Assembly: GCF_035982055.1 (NCBI RefSeq)
Contig: NZ_CP108427.1
Coordinates: forward strand, 2,356,001 to 2,420,000
Length of the DNA: 64,000 nt
Reading direction: 5' to 3'
Source of the DNA: Streptomyces sp. NBC_01288
Lineage (GTDB): Bacteria > Actinomycetota > Actinomycetes > Streptomycetales > Streptomycetaceae
The notes under the pieces were generated by a model that was given only the letters and a program-made list of their open reading frames with translations, had not been told where the DNA came from and ran no database searches. Positions 46,239-55,144 of the stretch are shown here, one piece after another (position 1 is the stretch's first letter; the number at the start of each line of letters is the position of its first letter). The position numbers and the translations under genes were made by a program.

Positions 46239-47504
46239 TTACTTGCGGGTCCCGGCCGTCGGCTTCTTGGGCTCGGTGCCCTCCGCCCGCACGGTGCTGT
46301 TGCCCTTCTTGGGGACATGCCGGGGCACGACGTCCTGGGGGAAGGTGAGTTGCTGGTTCATCCACTTCAGGGAAGCGGGCATCTCCCGTACCCAGGTGGG
46401 GAAGTTGTGGCTCCCCGACTCGGGCAGGATCGACGCGACGCGCATGGGCGCCTTGACGGCCTTGATGAAGGCGACGGTCTGCGGATAGCCGCGCTCGCCG
46501 TGCTTGCTGTCGGCGACCAGGACGGATACCTGGGGTGCGGGCAGGTGCTTGAGCCGCCACATCAGGTCGTGTCCGTTGACCCGGTTCACCCGGCCGAGTC
46601 CGCTGCCGAAGAGGTTGCCGGTGGTGGGGTCGTCCTTGATCCGGTAGTCCGGGGAGAGCGCGGCGGCCGTCGTGAACACGTGCGGGTTGCGCATCGTCAG
46701 CTGGAGGGCGCAGGTGCCGCCGGAGGAGTAGCCCATGACGCCCCAGGCGCTGGCGTCGTGGCCCACCCGGTAGACGGACTTGAGGGCCTGCGGAAGGTCC
46801 TTGGCGAGGAAGGTCTCGGTCTGAGGTCCGCCCGGAACGTTCACGCACTCGGTGTCGCGCGGCGGGGCGATGGTCGGCCGGATCATCACCATGATGGTCG
46901 GCTGCATCTGCCCGCTCTTCTGCAACTGCCCGGCGGTCTGCGACACCCGCAGGTACTGCGCGAGGTTGAAGATGCTGCCCGGGTAGCCGCTGAGCGCGAC
47001 GACGACGGGGAAGCGCTGGCGCGCGTACGCCTTCTGGAAGTACTGCGGCGGCAGGTAGACGAACGCCGGGTCGACCACTCCCGTACGGCGGCCGATGACC
47101 TTCACGGACTCCACTTTGCCGTTCACCGCGGGATTGCCGGTGGGCAGTCCGCTGACCCGCTTCAGCTGCTCGTCGCCGGCGGGCTGCACCAGCGCGCCCT
47201 TCACGGTGACGCCGCCGATCGAGCCGTCGCCGCTGTGGTCGGCCGCCTGGGTCACGCCGACGGGGGCGGTGTCCACGTTGCCGAACAGCTCGCCCCACGA
47301 TCCGAAGAACTGGTACGAGGAGTTCAGCCAGCACGCGAACGCCGCGATGATGGTGACCTGAGTCACTCCAATGGCTGCCAGCCGCCCGAGCACGTGCCGC
47401 ACGCCCCGACTGGCGAGCCTCGGCCACACCCAGACCAGCAGCGCCACGCAGACGGCAGCCACCGCCGCCACCACATAAACGGTAGTCTCGCTGGTCAAAC
47501 CCAT
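46239..47504 (-). CDS. Membrane-anchored esterase (antigen 85/esterase D-like)
   Basis: A 421-aa protein with an N-terminal membrane helix (VYVVAAVAAVCVALLVWVW) and a second hydrophobic stretch (IGVTQVTIIAAFACWL), then an extracellular alpha/beta-hydrolase domain. The nucleophile elbow is GVMGYSSGGTCAL and the catalytic histidine is in SGSHNFPTWVREM; VALSGYPG is the oxyanion region. The fold is that of the putative esterase/Ag85 family, which in mycolate-free Streptomyces acts as a carboxylesterase of unknown substrate. The C-terminal tail is Lys/Thr/Pro-rich. Downstream of the CIS regulators but no evident functional link. Confidence 0.82.
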   Translation of the reverse strand: MGLTSETTVYVVAAVAAVCVALLVWVWPRLASRGVRHVLGRLAAIGVTQVTIIAAFACWLNSSYQFFGSWGELFGNVDTAPVGVTQAADHSGDGSIGGVTVKGALVQPAGDEQLKRVSGLPTGNPAVNGKVESVKVIGRRTGVVDPAFVYLPPQYFQKAYARQRFPVVVALSGYPGSIFNLAQYLRVSQTAGQLQKSGQMQPTIMVMIRPTIAPPRDTECVNVPGGPQTETFLAKDLPQALKSVYRVGHDASAWGVMGYSSGGTCALQLTMRNPHVFTTAAALSPDYRIKDDPTTGNLFGSGLGRVNRVNGHDLMWRLKHLPAPQVSVLVADSKHGERGYPQTVAFIKAVKAPMRVASILPESGSHNFPTWVREMPASLKWMNQQLTFPQDVVPRHVPKKGNSTVRAEGTEPKKPTAGTRK

Positions 47505-47814
47505 GCCACTCAGTCCCCGGTTTCCTTGCCTGTGCTGTTTCCTTCACACAGAAGGAGGGCTACGGACCCTTCTGCGTTCCTCAACGAGCACGAATAGGAC
47601 AAAGAAGCGGGTCGGTAGGGGTTTCCACGGACGGCCCCCTCGCAGGTTTACGGAGTCCGGTCCGATGTCCGGTCGGCGTCCCGCCGGCATCTCTCCGGCG
47701 CTCGGCCGAGTCGTCCGTAAGCCCGCCGTAAGGTCTCGCCGTGCCCCGTCGTCCGGCCCGACCCGGTAGGTTTCGCAGCGGTCCGAAGCGGTCGACTCCG
47801 GGGAAGGGAACGGC
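47505..47814. other. Intergenic region between esterase and ATPase/HTH gene
   Basis: 310 bp without a gene; both flanking genes start here, so promoters for each are expected. I see a small inverted repeat CAGAAGG (47549-47555)/CCTTCTG (47568-47574), and no clear consensus -35/-10 on either strand. Confidence 0.5.
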
Positions 47815-49956
47815 ATGGCGAAGGACGATTCCGCCCTGCGGTCCGGCCCCGACGACGCCAACTCGGCGGACGGGCCCGGCAGATCGGCCGGAAACGGCCG
47901 GCTGGCCGACAGACTGGCCTCCGCCCGGCTACAGAACTTCGTCGGCAGGCGCGAGGAACTCGCCCTGTTCCGGCGGGCGTTGGCCGACGAACCCGGCGCC
48001 CCGATGGTCATCGTGCTGCACGGCCCGGGCGGCATGGGCAAGAGCGCCCTGTTGCAGCGCTTCGCCGCGGAGGCACGCGCCGCGGGCCGGCCGGTCGTCG
48101 GCGTCGACGCCCGTACGGTCGAGTTGTCGCCGGCGGCCTTCGAGGAGGCGACCGCCGAGGTCTTCGCCCGCGACAACGCTGTCCTGCTGGTCGACGACTT
48201 CGAGCGCTACCGCGCCATGGAGGAGTGGATACGCGAGCGCTTCCTGCCGCGGTTACCTGCCGGAGCCCTGGTCGTCGTCGCGGGACGGCACGCACCCGAC
48301 CCCCTCTGGAAGGCGGACCTCGCGTGGAGCGAGGTCCTTCAGGTCGTGCCGCTAAGGGAGTTGGGGCCCGCGGACGCGGCGGCGCTGCTCACCGCGCAGG
48401 GCGCCGACCCCGCACCGCACGCGTCCCTCCTCCGATTCGCCGCGGGCCATCCGCTCGCCCTGCGCCTGGTGGCGGAGGCCGCGACCCACGGCAACTCGTC
48501 GACGGACGAGGTCTTCTGGGCCCCGCTGCGCACGGTCGTCGACCGTCTGCTGACCCACATGGTCGGCAGACCGCCCTCCCCCGCCCACCGGCGGGCGCTG
48601 GAGGTGTGCGGCCATGTCGCGGACACCACCGAGGAGTTGCTGCGCGTGGCACTCCCCGGCAAGGACGCCACCGAACTCTTCGCCTGGTTGCGGCAGTTGT
48701 CCTTCATGAAGTCGGGCCCCTTCGGGGTGTGCCCCTACGACGTCGTCCGTGACGCCCTCGACAGCGACTTCCGCTGGCGCGACCCGGAGCGCTACAAGGC
48801 CATGCACCGCACGGTCCGCCGCCATCTGGTGGAGCGGGTCCGCGACGCACCGGAGAAGGAAGCCCTGCGCGCGGCAAGGGAGTTCAACCACATCGTCTCC
48901 AGGGCGCAGTGGCTGAGGGAGTTCCAGGGCGCCCGGGACGAACCCGACGTCCACGAGCAGCCGATGCGCCCGGAGGACGTCCCCGCGCTGATCGAGCTGA
49001 CCCACAAGGTCGAGGGCGAGCACAACGCCCGTATGGTCTCCTACTGGTTGAGACGTCAGCCCGAGGCGTTCCACGTCCACCGGCGCTGCGACACGGGTCA
49101 ACTCCTCGGGTTCATGGCCTGGTTGAGGATCGACGCGCTCGACGACGAGACCCGGGCGGCCGACCCCGTGCTGGCGGAGGCATGGGAGCTGGTCTCCGCG
49201 ATGACTCCCCCGCGCCAGGGCGAACACCTCGGTGTGGCGCGGTTCATGGTGCACGAGGAGAACCATCACCGCCCCTCGCGGTCATGGGACCTGGTGCGGA
49301 CGCGGATCGTCTTCGAGGTGCTGCGTGCCAAGCACTGCGCCTGGTCGTGCTTCGTCAGCGCCGAACCGAAGTTCTGGGCCCCGCTGTTGACGTATCTGGG
49401 CATGTTCCAGCCGCCCCGCCGGGCCGTGCACGCCGATCGCGGGTACGGCCTGTTCTGCCACGACTGGCGGGCGGCGCGGGCGGAGGAGTGGGCCGAGGGC
49501 ATCGACGCGCGCCTGCTCGGCGGGGCGCCGGCCGTGGCCGCCGGGAAGCCCAAGTCCCGTGTGACACCGCTGAGTCGGGAGGAGTCGGACGCCGCCGTCC
49601 GGGAGGCACTGCGCGGCTGGCTGGACCCCGGCGGACTCGCCGACAACCCGCTGCTGCGGAGCCGGCTGGTGGAGGAACTCAGCGAGGGCGACCCGGTGAC
49701 CGCGCTCCGCGACCTGATCGGCAAGGCCGTACAGCGGCTCAACGCCCATCCCCGCACCCGGCATCTGCACGACGTGCTGACGCTGACGTACCACTCGACG
49801 TCCACGCAGGACGCCGTGGCGCGGAAGCTCAACCTGGCGTTCAGCACGTACCGCAGGCATCTGGCCCGCGCCCTGGACGAGGTGCGCGAGACGGTGTGGG
49901 ACTGGGAGGTGCACGGCCGGATCAGGGCCGGGCAGGAGCCCCCGCAAGGGAGTTGA
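47815..49956 (+). CDS. STAND-like ATPase + GNAT-like domain + HTH protein with TTA codon
   Basis: A 713-aa multidomain protein. Residues 40-300 are an AAA/STAND-type ATPase: FVGRREELALF, Walker A GPGGMGKSAL (70-79), Walker B AVLLVDDFERY. A middle region (about 350-510; LLGFMAWLRIDALDDETRA, HCAWSCFVSAEPKFWAPLL) looks like a GNAT-type alpha/beta fold. The C terminus (LTLTYHSTSTQDAVARKLNL, then FSTYRRHLARALDE) resembles a sigma-4/HTH unit, suggesting a DNA-binding output. Codon 147 is TTA (48253-48255), so translation should need bldA. GGGGAAGGGAA lies before the ATG. Role unknown; a regulator or abortive-type sensor are both possible. Confidence 0.7.
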   Translation: MAKDDSALRSGPDDANSADGPGRSAGNGRLADRLASARLQNFVGRREELALFRRALADEPGAPMVIVLHGPGGMGKSALLQRFAAEARAAGRPVVGVDARTVELSPAAFEEATAEVFARDNAVLLVDDFERYRAMEEWIRERFLPRLPAGALVVVAGRHAPDPLWKADLAWSEVLQVVPLRELGPADAAALLTAQGADPAPHASLLRFAAGHPLALRLVAEAATHGNSSTDEVFWAPLRTVVDRLLTHMVGRPPSPAHRRALEVCGHVADTTEELLRVALPGKDATELFAWLRQLSFMKSGPFGVCPYDVVRDALDSDFRWRDPERYKAMHRTVRRHLVERVRDAPEKEALRAAREFNHIVSRAQWLREFQGARDEPDVHEQPMRPEDVPALIELTHKVEGEHNARMVSYWLRRQPEAFHVHRRCDTGQLLGFMAWLRIDALDDETRAADPVLAEAWELVSAMTPPRQGEHLGVARFMVHEENHHRPSRSWDLVRTRIVFEVLRAKHCAWSCFVSAEPKFWAPLLTYLGMFQPPRRAVHADRGYGLFCHDWRAARAEEWAEGIDARLLGGAPAVAAGKPKSRVTPLSREESDAAVREALRGWLDPGGLADNPLLRSRLVEELSEGDPVTALRDLIGKAVQRLNAHPRTRHLHDVLTLTYHSTSTQDAVARKLNLAFSTYRRHLARALDEVRETVWDWEVHGRIRAGQEPPQGS

Positions 49957-49973
49957 GGGGGCGTCTGCGGCGG

Positions 49974-50027
49974 GTCCGTTCACGGACGTGTTCCGGCAGT
50001 CGGCCCTTCAGGGTCGCCCCGAGGGGC
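49974..50027. terminator. Hairpins between convergent ATPase/HTH and DUF3455 genes
   Basis: GTCCGT-TC-ACGGAC (49974-49987) followed by GCCCC-GA-GGGGC (about 50016-50027), both tight stems in the 95-bp convergent gap; a bidirectional terminator is likely. Confidence 0.55.
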
Positions 50028-50051
50028 CAACTGCCTTCACCACCTACCGAG

Positions 50052-50612
50052 TTACTTGGCGGGCTTGTAGAACGCGTACGTGGCGGTGTACTGCACGCTG
50101 ACCTGGTCCGTGCTGGTGCCGGTGCAGGCCGTGGTGGGGGCGACGCCGCCGCTCGTGCCCAGGCGCTGGACGTAGGAGACGTCGGCGAACATCCCGGTGC
50201 CGCGGGTGGCGGTGGCCTTCAGCAGCAGCTCGGGGATGGTGCCGGTCTTGGGCGAGTTGGCGATCGCGGAGCCGTTGACCGCGCTGCCGTCGACCGTGGA
50301 CACCCACACCGGGCCGCGCGAGTGCAGGGCGACGGGGCGCTTGGCGCGGTCGTTCTTGGCCCACAGGGTGGCGGCCGGCTCCAGCAGCGTCCAGGCGCTG
50401 TTGGTGCAGGTGTAGGTCTGGACGCCGGCGGCGGAGAAGACGCCGGTGAGCGTGTTGCCGTCCGGGACCTTCAGCGCGTCGGGCACGGTGACGCCGAGGC
50501 GGAGGGGCGGCTGCGGGGTGGCGGCCTGGCCGACGGTGGCGCTCACGAGCGTGCCGGCGGCCACGGCGGTGACGGCCGCGGTGGTGAGGACAAGACGTCT
50601 GGCGATCTTCAT
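50052..50612 (-). CDS. Secreted DUF3455-family protein
   Basis: A 186-aa exported protein. The signal peptide MKIARRLVLTTAAVTAVAAG ends at AVGQA-type cleavage (VGQAATPQ). The mature part follows the DUF3455 pattern found in many bacterial and fungal secreted proteins (VPDGNTLTGVFSAAGVQTYT, then LWAKNDRAKRPVALHSRGPVW), with two cysteines that may pair. Its biochemical role is unknown. A palindrome GATCAGATGATC (50685-50696) lies upstream in the 293-bp divergent gap shared with the first thaumatin-like gene. Confidence 0.8.
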   Translation of the reverse strand: MKIARRLVLTTAAVTAVAAGTLVSATVGQAATPQPPLRLGVTVPDALKVPDGNTLTGVFSAAGVQTYTCTNSAWTLLEPAATLWAKNDRAKRPVALHSRGPVWVSTVDGSAVNGSAIANSPKTGTIPELLLKATATRGTGMFADVSYVQRLGTSGGVAPTTACTGTSTDQVSVQYTATYAFYKPAK

Positions 50613-50905
50613 CGATGTGTCTCCAGAGCAATTTCTGAACAGGGTCGCGGGTATCGGGGTCGCGGATGTCCGGACTCCCGGGCCGATCAGATGATCTTTC
50701 GGTCCCGCAGCCGCAATGTACGGCGGAACAATCGCGGCCGGGTTGCCAACTTCTGATCGACTTGTGTCCAGCGCTGCTCACCTCGTGCGTATTGCCGCCC
50801 CTGTTTCCGTTGTCCGGCACGCGGGCCGCCGGTCTCCTCTACGGAAGACTCCGCCGGCCGGATCGCCGCGCGGCGGAGCGTGGGAACGGACAGGAGTGTT
50901 GAGAC

Positions 50906-51982
50906 ATGCCTCGTTGCCGGTTGTCCATCCGCCGACAAGGGCGCGCACGAGCCGTGGCGGGCCACCGCCGTGCGCCCCGCCCGGTACGCAGACAGGTCGG
51001 CCTGGCCGCCGCGGTGCTCCTGACCTGCCTCGCCGTGGTGACCGGCGTCCTGCTGGCCCACGCGCAGCCAGGAACCCCGGGAGACCGTACGGTCGCGGGC
51101 CCGTCGTCCACGCGCGGCGCGGCGGCGGCCGGCACCCCGTCCCGCCCCGGACCCTCGCCCACGACGACGTCATCGCCGCGCGCCACGCCCTCCCCCTCGC
51201 CCACCCCTGACGCACGGAAGCCGTCCGAGGCGAGCGCCTCGCCGTCCCGCGCGGCCGGTCAGCTGAAGACCGCGCCCGCAGGCAAGCGGACCGTCACCCT
51301 GGTCAACCGCCTCGATCAGACGATCTGGCCGGCGATCGCGGCGGACCCCAAACACCCTGTGGAGGCGACGGGTTGGGTACTGAAGCCCGGGGCCGGCCTG
51401 AGCTTCACCGTCCCCGACCACTGGGACGTCCGGGTGTGGGCGCGTACCGGTTGCTCCTTCGACGCGTCCGGCGACGGCCACTGCCTGACCGGCGACTGCG
51501 GCCGTTTCCAGTGCGGCTCGACCTGGGGCGAATTCCCTTCCACGCTGGCCGAGTTCAACCTGAACGCCTGGAACGGCATGGACTTCTACGACGTCAGTCT
51601 CGTCGAGGGCAACAACCTGCCGATGTGGATCAACAGTTACGGCGGCTCGTCCCACGACAAGATCGACGCGAACGGCTGCTCCGCCGCCGGATGCACCCGG
51701 GACGCCAACGCGACCTGCCCCACCAAGCTCCAGCGCGTCCGGGACGGCCGGGTCGTGGCCTGCCTGAGCGCCTGCCTGGTCTTCAAGACGGACAAGACCT
51801 GCTGCACCGGCGCCTACGCGGCACGACCCCAGTGCGTCCCCTCGTCCTGGCCCGTCGACTCGGCGGCGGTGTTCAAGAAGGCCGAACCCTTCGCCTACTC
51901 CTACGTCAACGACGACGCGACCAGCGTCCTCACCTGCTCGGGAGAGTGCGGGTACCGCATCACCTGGGGAGTGAGCCCCTGA
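50906..51982 (+). CDS. Thaumatin-like protein 1, membrane-anchored
   Basis: A 358-aa protein: basic N terminus, one hydrophobic helix (VGLAAAVLLTCLAVVTGVLL, about 31-50) serving as anchor or signal, a Pro/Ser/Thr linker to about residue 125, then a thaumatin domain. The domain shows VTLVNRLDQTIWPAI, RTGCSFD, CLTGDCGRFQCG, LAEFNLNAWNGMDFYDVSLV and CPTKL, with at least 14 cysteines as in plant thaumatin-like proteins; the acidic-cleft residues D/E of EFNL and FYDVS are kept. TLPs commonly bind or cut beta-1,3-glucan. It converges on the sigma-GH128 gene, 22 bp apart. Confidence 0.88.
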   Translation: MPRCRLSIRRQGRARAVAGHRRAPRPVRRQVGLAAAVLLTCLAVVTGVLLAHAQPGTPGDRTVAGPSSTRGAAAAGTPSRPGPSPTTTSSPRATPSPSPTPDARKPSEASASPSRAAGQLKTAPAGKRTVTLVNRLDQTIWPAIAADPKHPVEATGWVLKPGAGLSFTVPDHWDVRVWARTGCSFDASGDGHCLTGDCGRFQCGSTWGEFPSTLAEFNLNAWNGMDFYDVSLVEGNNLPMWINSYGGSSHDKIDANGCSAAGCTRDANATCPTKLQRVRDGRVVACLSACLVFKTDKTCCTGAYAARPQCVPSSWPVDSAAVFKKAEPFAYSYVNDDATSVLTCSGECGYRITWGVSP

Positions 51983-52004
51983 CTCCGCGTGCGGCCGGGC
52001 CCGA

Positions 52005-53903
52005 TCAGTCGGCGGACTGGAAGGCCCGGCCCGCCGCGGTGGTCGTCGTACCGTCCGTGAAGAGCCCGCTGCTCGGCTTCGACGGGTCCGCGCCCAGCCC
52101 GAACCACGCGTAGCGCTGCACATAGGACAGCCCGTCCAGCGCCTTGGTGGACGCGGTGACGAAATCGGCCTGTTGCCGCGCGGACGGGAAGCGGGTCCCC
52201 TGGGAGAAGTCGATCAGCGCGTACTCGGTGAGCCAGATCGGCTTGTGGTAGCGCGCGTACACCGCCGCCAGGTACGACTTCAGCTGCTCGACGGCCTGCG
52301 GGGTGCGGAAGTCGCCGCCGTACCAGTGCAGCGTGATGAAGTCGACCCGGTACCCCTTCGCCCGGGCCCCGGACATGAACCGGTCCAGCCAGCCACCGGC
52401 CGTGTCCCCGCCGTAGGCGACCGCGGGGCTGCCCAGGATCTTCCCCGCCGCCATGAGTTTGGGCCACAGCTCCAGCGCCTGCTCGACCGTCATGTTCGAC
52501 TGCTGCGCCATGTCCGGTTCGTTGAACCCCAGCAGATAGGGCCCGTACTCCCGGGCCTGGGCCAGCGAGGAGTCGGTGACGGACTTCGCTCCCCAGATCA
52601 TGGGCACGAACGACCCCGACGAGGGCGTCGTGATCCCCGAGTGCTGCGTGGACCAGGTGTAGTACCAACTCGCCCCGCTCGCGGCGAGCGCCTGGCTCAC
52701 CCCGCCGAACGACCACACCCCGACGCCTTTCTTGGCACCGGAGGCGATGTGCGCGGGGGCGGCGGCGGTGTGCTTCGAGGGAGAGGGGCTCGGCTTGGCC
52801 TTCGGCGTCGGGGACGGGCTCGGCGACGCGCTCGGAGAGGCCGAGGGCGTGGGGCTCGGGGTGACGCTGACCACCGGAGCGGGCGATGCCACAGCGGTCG
52901 TAGAAGAGGAACCCCCGGTCAGCCGGGGCGCGACCAGCGCGGCCACCACGACGACGGCGACCGCCGCCGAACCACCCACGATCTGCTTGCCCATACGACC
53001 GGACCGACCGGACCGGCGCCCGTGCCGTCGACGTGTTCCCCGGTGCGCGGAGTGCACAGGTTGGTCCGCCGGTGAGGACGAACCACCCTCCCCCATAAAG
53101 GCGTTGAGCACCCGCGCCGGGTCAAGTCCCGTCGGCACGGCCACCAGCGGAAGCCCGCTCAACAGCCGGTCCATCGGCAGCAGCCCCTCATCGAGCCCCT
53201 GGCACACCCCGCACCCACGGATGTGCCGGGCAAACCGCTTACGCCACAAGGCACTTGGCGTGCCGTCCCACGTCGAGGCCGTCTCGTCCAGCTCCGTACA
53301 GCGCGGCGCGGCCACCAGCGCCCGCACCACCACCCGCGAGACCTCCATCTGCTTCTTCATCCGCTGCACACGGACGGAGGCATGCCGGTCGGAGAGCCCC
53401 AACGCACCGGCGAGTTCGGCCCGTTCGAGTTCGCCGGTCTCCTCCAGCCACCACAGGGACAGCAGTTCCTGGTCGTCGGGGTCGAGCCAGCGCGTTGCCT
53501 CGACGACCTCACGGCGCTGCTCGGTCAACCCCAGCCGCAGGATGGTCAGTCCGGCGAAGTCGAGCGCGGGGTCGGTGATCGCCTCCGCGTCCTCCAGGTG
53601 CGCCCTGCGGTCGCGGTCGGCGGCCCGTATCTGCTCACGGTCCCGTACCTGCCGGATCGTGATGGCCACCAGCCACGACCGGAACGCGGCGGGATCCCGC
53701 AGCTTCGGCAGCCCCCGCACCATGCGCAACAGCGTCTCCTGTACGACGTCATCGACATCGGCGTGACCGTTCAGGGCCCGGCCGACGATGTTGTAGACCA
53801 GCGGCAGGCACTGCGTCAGCAGGTGATCCAGGGCCTGCCGGTCACCCGCGCACGCGGCCGTCACCACGCCCGCGTCGGGTCCACTCCTGGGCTTCTCGGT
53901 CAT
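52005..53903 (-). CDS. ECF-like sigma factor fused to zinc motif, TM helix and extracellular GH128 domain
   Basis: A 632-aa chimera. Residues 15-90 are sigma-2 (VDDVVQETLLRMVRGLPKLR); 125-190 are sigma-4 (LDPDDQELLSLWWLEE, ELAGALGLSDRHASVRVQR). A H-x3-C-x2-C motif (H227, C231, C234) matches zinc anti-sigma domains. One membrane helix follows (IVGGSAAVAVVVVAALVAP, about 308-326), a Ser/Pro linker (340-385), then a GH128/Asl1-like glycosidase barrel: WYYTWS, acid/base in LLGFNEPD (E462) and nucleophile in IWLTEYALID (E560). GH128 enzymes cut beta-1,3-glucan. Sigma faces the cytoplasm and the glycosidase the outside, so it could sense glucan directly. It is one continuous frame with no sign of a frameshift. 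Confidence 0.85.
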   Translation of the reverse strand: MTEKPRSGPDAGVVTAACAGDRQALDHLLTQCLPLVYNIVGRALNGHADVDDVVQETLLRMVRGLPKLRDPAAFRSWLVAITIRQVRDREQIRAADRDRRAHLEDAEAITDPALDFAGLTILRLGLTEQRREVVEATRWLDPDDQELLSLWWLEETGELERAELAGALGLSDRHASVRVQRMKKQMEVSRVVVRALVAAPRCTELDETASTWDGTPSALWRKRFARHIRGCGVCQGLDEGLLPMDRLLSGLPLVAVPTGLDPARVLNAFMGEGGSSSPADQPVHSAHRGTRRRHGRRSGRSGRMGKQIVGGSAAVAVVVVAALVAPRLTGGSSSTTAVASPAPVVSVTPSPTPSASPSASPSPSPTPKAKPSPSPSKHTAAAPAHIASGAKKGVGVWSFGGVSQALAASGASWYYTWSTQHSGITTPSSGSFVPMIWGAKSVTDSSLAQAREYGPYLLGFNEPDMAQQSNMTVEQALELWPKLMAAGKILGSPAVAYGGDTAGGWLDRFMSGARAKGYRVDFITLHWYGGDFRTPQAVEQLKSYLAAVYARYHKPIWLTEYALIDFSQGTRFPSARQQADFVTASTKALDGLSYVQRYAWFGLGADPSKPSSGLFTDGTTTTAAGRAFQSAD

Positions 53904-54124
53904 CTGCGTTCGTTCCTCCGCGTGTGGTCCGGCCGTGGCATCTCTCTGGTTCGGAGACCGCCGACGCGCGCAAGGACTACAGAAAACAGGACAACAAAAG
54001 AAATCAGCCGGTCGCGTCCGAATTTATGTTGTCGAGCCCTCGCCGAACAGGTCACCGATAGGCAGGACCGCATCTGGATCACATCTGAACCGCATCCGAA
54101 GAGCATCAGGAAGGCGCGAGGACC

Positions 54125-55138
54125 ATGGCACGAGGACGCAGAAGACTCGGCGCGAGCCCACGGCGGCACCGCCGAGGCTGGTGGTACGTCACGGCAGCCG
54201 CCGTCGCCACGGCCGCCACCGTGCTGATCGCCTACAGCGTGTGGACGCCGTCCGGAACGGGCGGCACCCGCGCGACGGCCCACCAGGACACGGCCGCGCA
54301 CCCGACCGTGTCCCGAAGCACGTCGGCTTCGCCTTCACCTTCGTCTTCTCCCAGTCGGAGCGCCTCGGCTTCCCCGTCCCCCAAGACCGCCGCCTCGAAG
54401 AAGAGCACAAGCAAGCCCACCGCCAAGGCAGTTGACCCGGCACCGCACCCCTCTACAGCCCCGGTCGGCAAACGCCTGATCACGGTCGTCAACCGCACCC
54501 CGAAGACGGTCTGGGCGATCGTCACCAACACGGCCGTCTACCCGAAGGGCCGCCGACTCGCCCCGGGCCAGAGCCTGTCGGTGACCGTGGCGAACAACTG
54601 GGGCGGCCGCATCTGGGGCCGCACGGGCTGCACCTCCACGGCCGCCGGCCATTGCGCGACCGGCGACTGCACCAGCGTCTGCGAGGGCGCCAACCCGCCC
54701 ACCACACTGGGTGAGTTCACGTTCGACGCGTACGCCGGGATGGATTTCTACGACGTGAGCATGGTCGACGGCTCGAACCTGCCGATGTACATCAACATCT
54801 CGCACACCACGACCGTCGACCCGGTGAGTTCCTCGGGCTGCTACAAGGGCGTCTGCACCTCGGACGTCGACTGCCCCACCGCGATGCGGGCGGTGTCGGG
54901 CGGCCAGGTCGTCGGCTGCAAGCCGCCCTGCGCGGCGTTCGGCGGCGACACGTACTGCTGCCGCGGCGCCTGGGCGGGCCGCGACAACTGCGTCCCCTCG
55001 AAGTGGCCGGTCGACTACACCCAGGTCTTCAAGCAGGCGGCCCCCTACGCCTACTCGTACGCCTTCGACGACGGGGCGACGATGCCGTGCAAGGGGGCCT
55101 GCTACTACAAGGTCACCTTCGGGACGACCGGGTCGTGA
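54125..55138 (+). CDS. Thaumatin-like protein 2, membrane-anchored
   Basis: A 337-aa protein of the same design as the first: basic N terminus, hydrophobic anchor (WWYVTAAAVATAATVLIAYSV, about 19-39), Ser/Pro/Lys linker, and a thaumatin domain from about residue 113. The domain shows ITVVNRTPKTVWAIV, RTGCTST, CATGDCTSVCEG, LGEFTFDAYAGMDFYDVSMV and CPTAMR. It is divergent from the sigma-GH128 gene across 221 bp, so the two can share a promoter region. The two TLPs are clearly paralogues but not recent copies. Confidence 0.88.
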   Translation: MARGRRRLGASPRRHRRGWWYVTAAAVATAATVLIAYSVWTPSGTGGTRATAHQDTAAHPTVSRSTSASPSPSSSPSRSASASPSPKTAASKKSTSKPTAKAVDPAPHPSTAPVGKRLITVVNRTPKTVWAIVTNTAVYPKGRRLAPGQSLSVTVANNWGGRIWGRTGCTSTAAGHCATGDCTSVCEGANPPTTLGEFTFDAYAGMDFYDVSMVDGSNLPMYINISHTTTVDPVSSSGCYKGVCTSDVDCPTAMRAVSGGQVVGCKPPCAAFGGDTYCCRGAWAGRDNCVPSKWPVDYTQVFKQAAPYAYSYAFDDGATMPCKGACYYKVTFGTTGS

Positions 55139-55144
55139 CCGTGG

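Noticed and set aside
50685..50696. GATCAGATGATC as a specific operator
   Set aside because: Short palindrome without a second copy or a clear relation to a promoter; too weak to call.
52005..53903. Two genes (sigma factor and glycosidase) joined by a sequencing error
   Set aside because: One frame runs through the zinc motif, membrane helix and linker with normal codon use and no internal start with a ribosome site that I can see.
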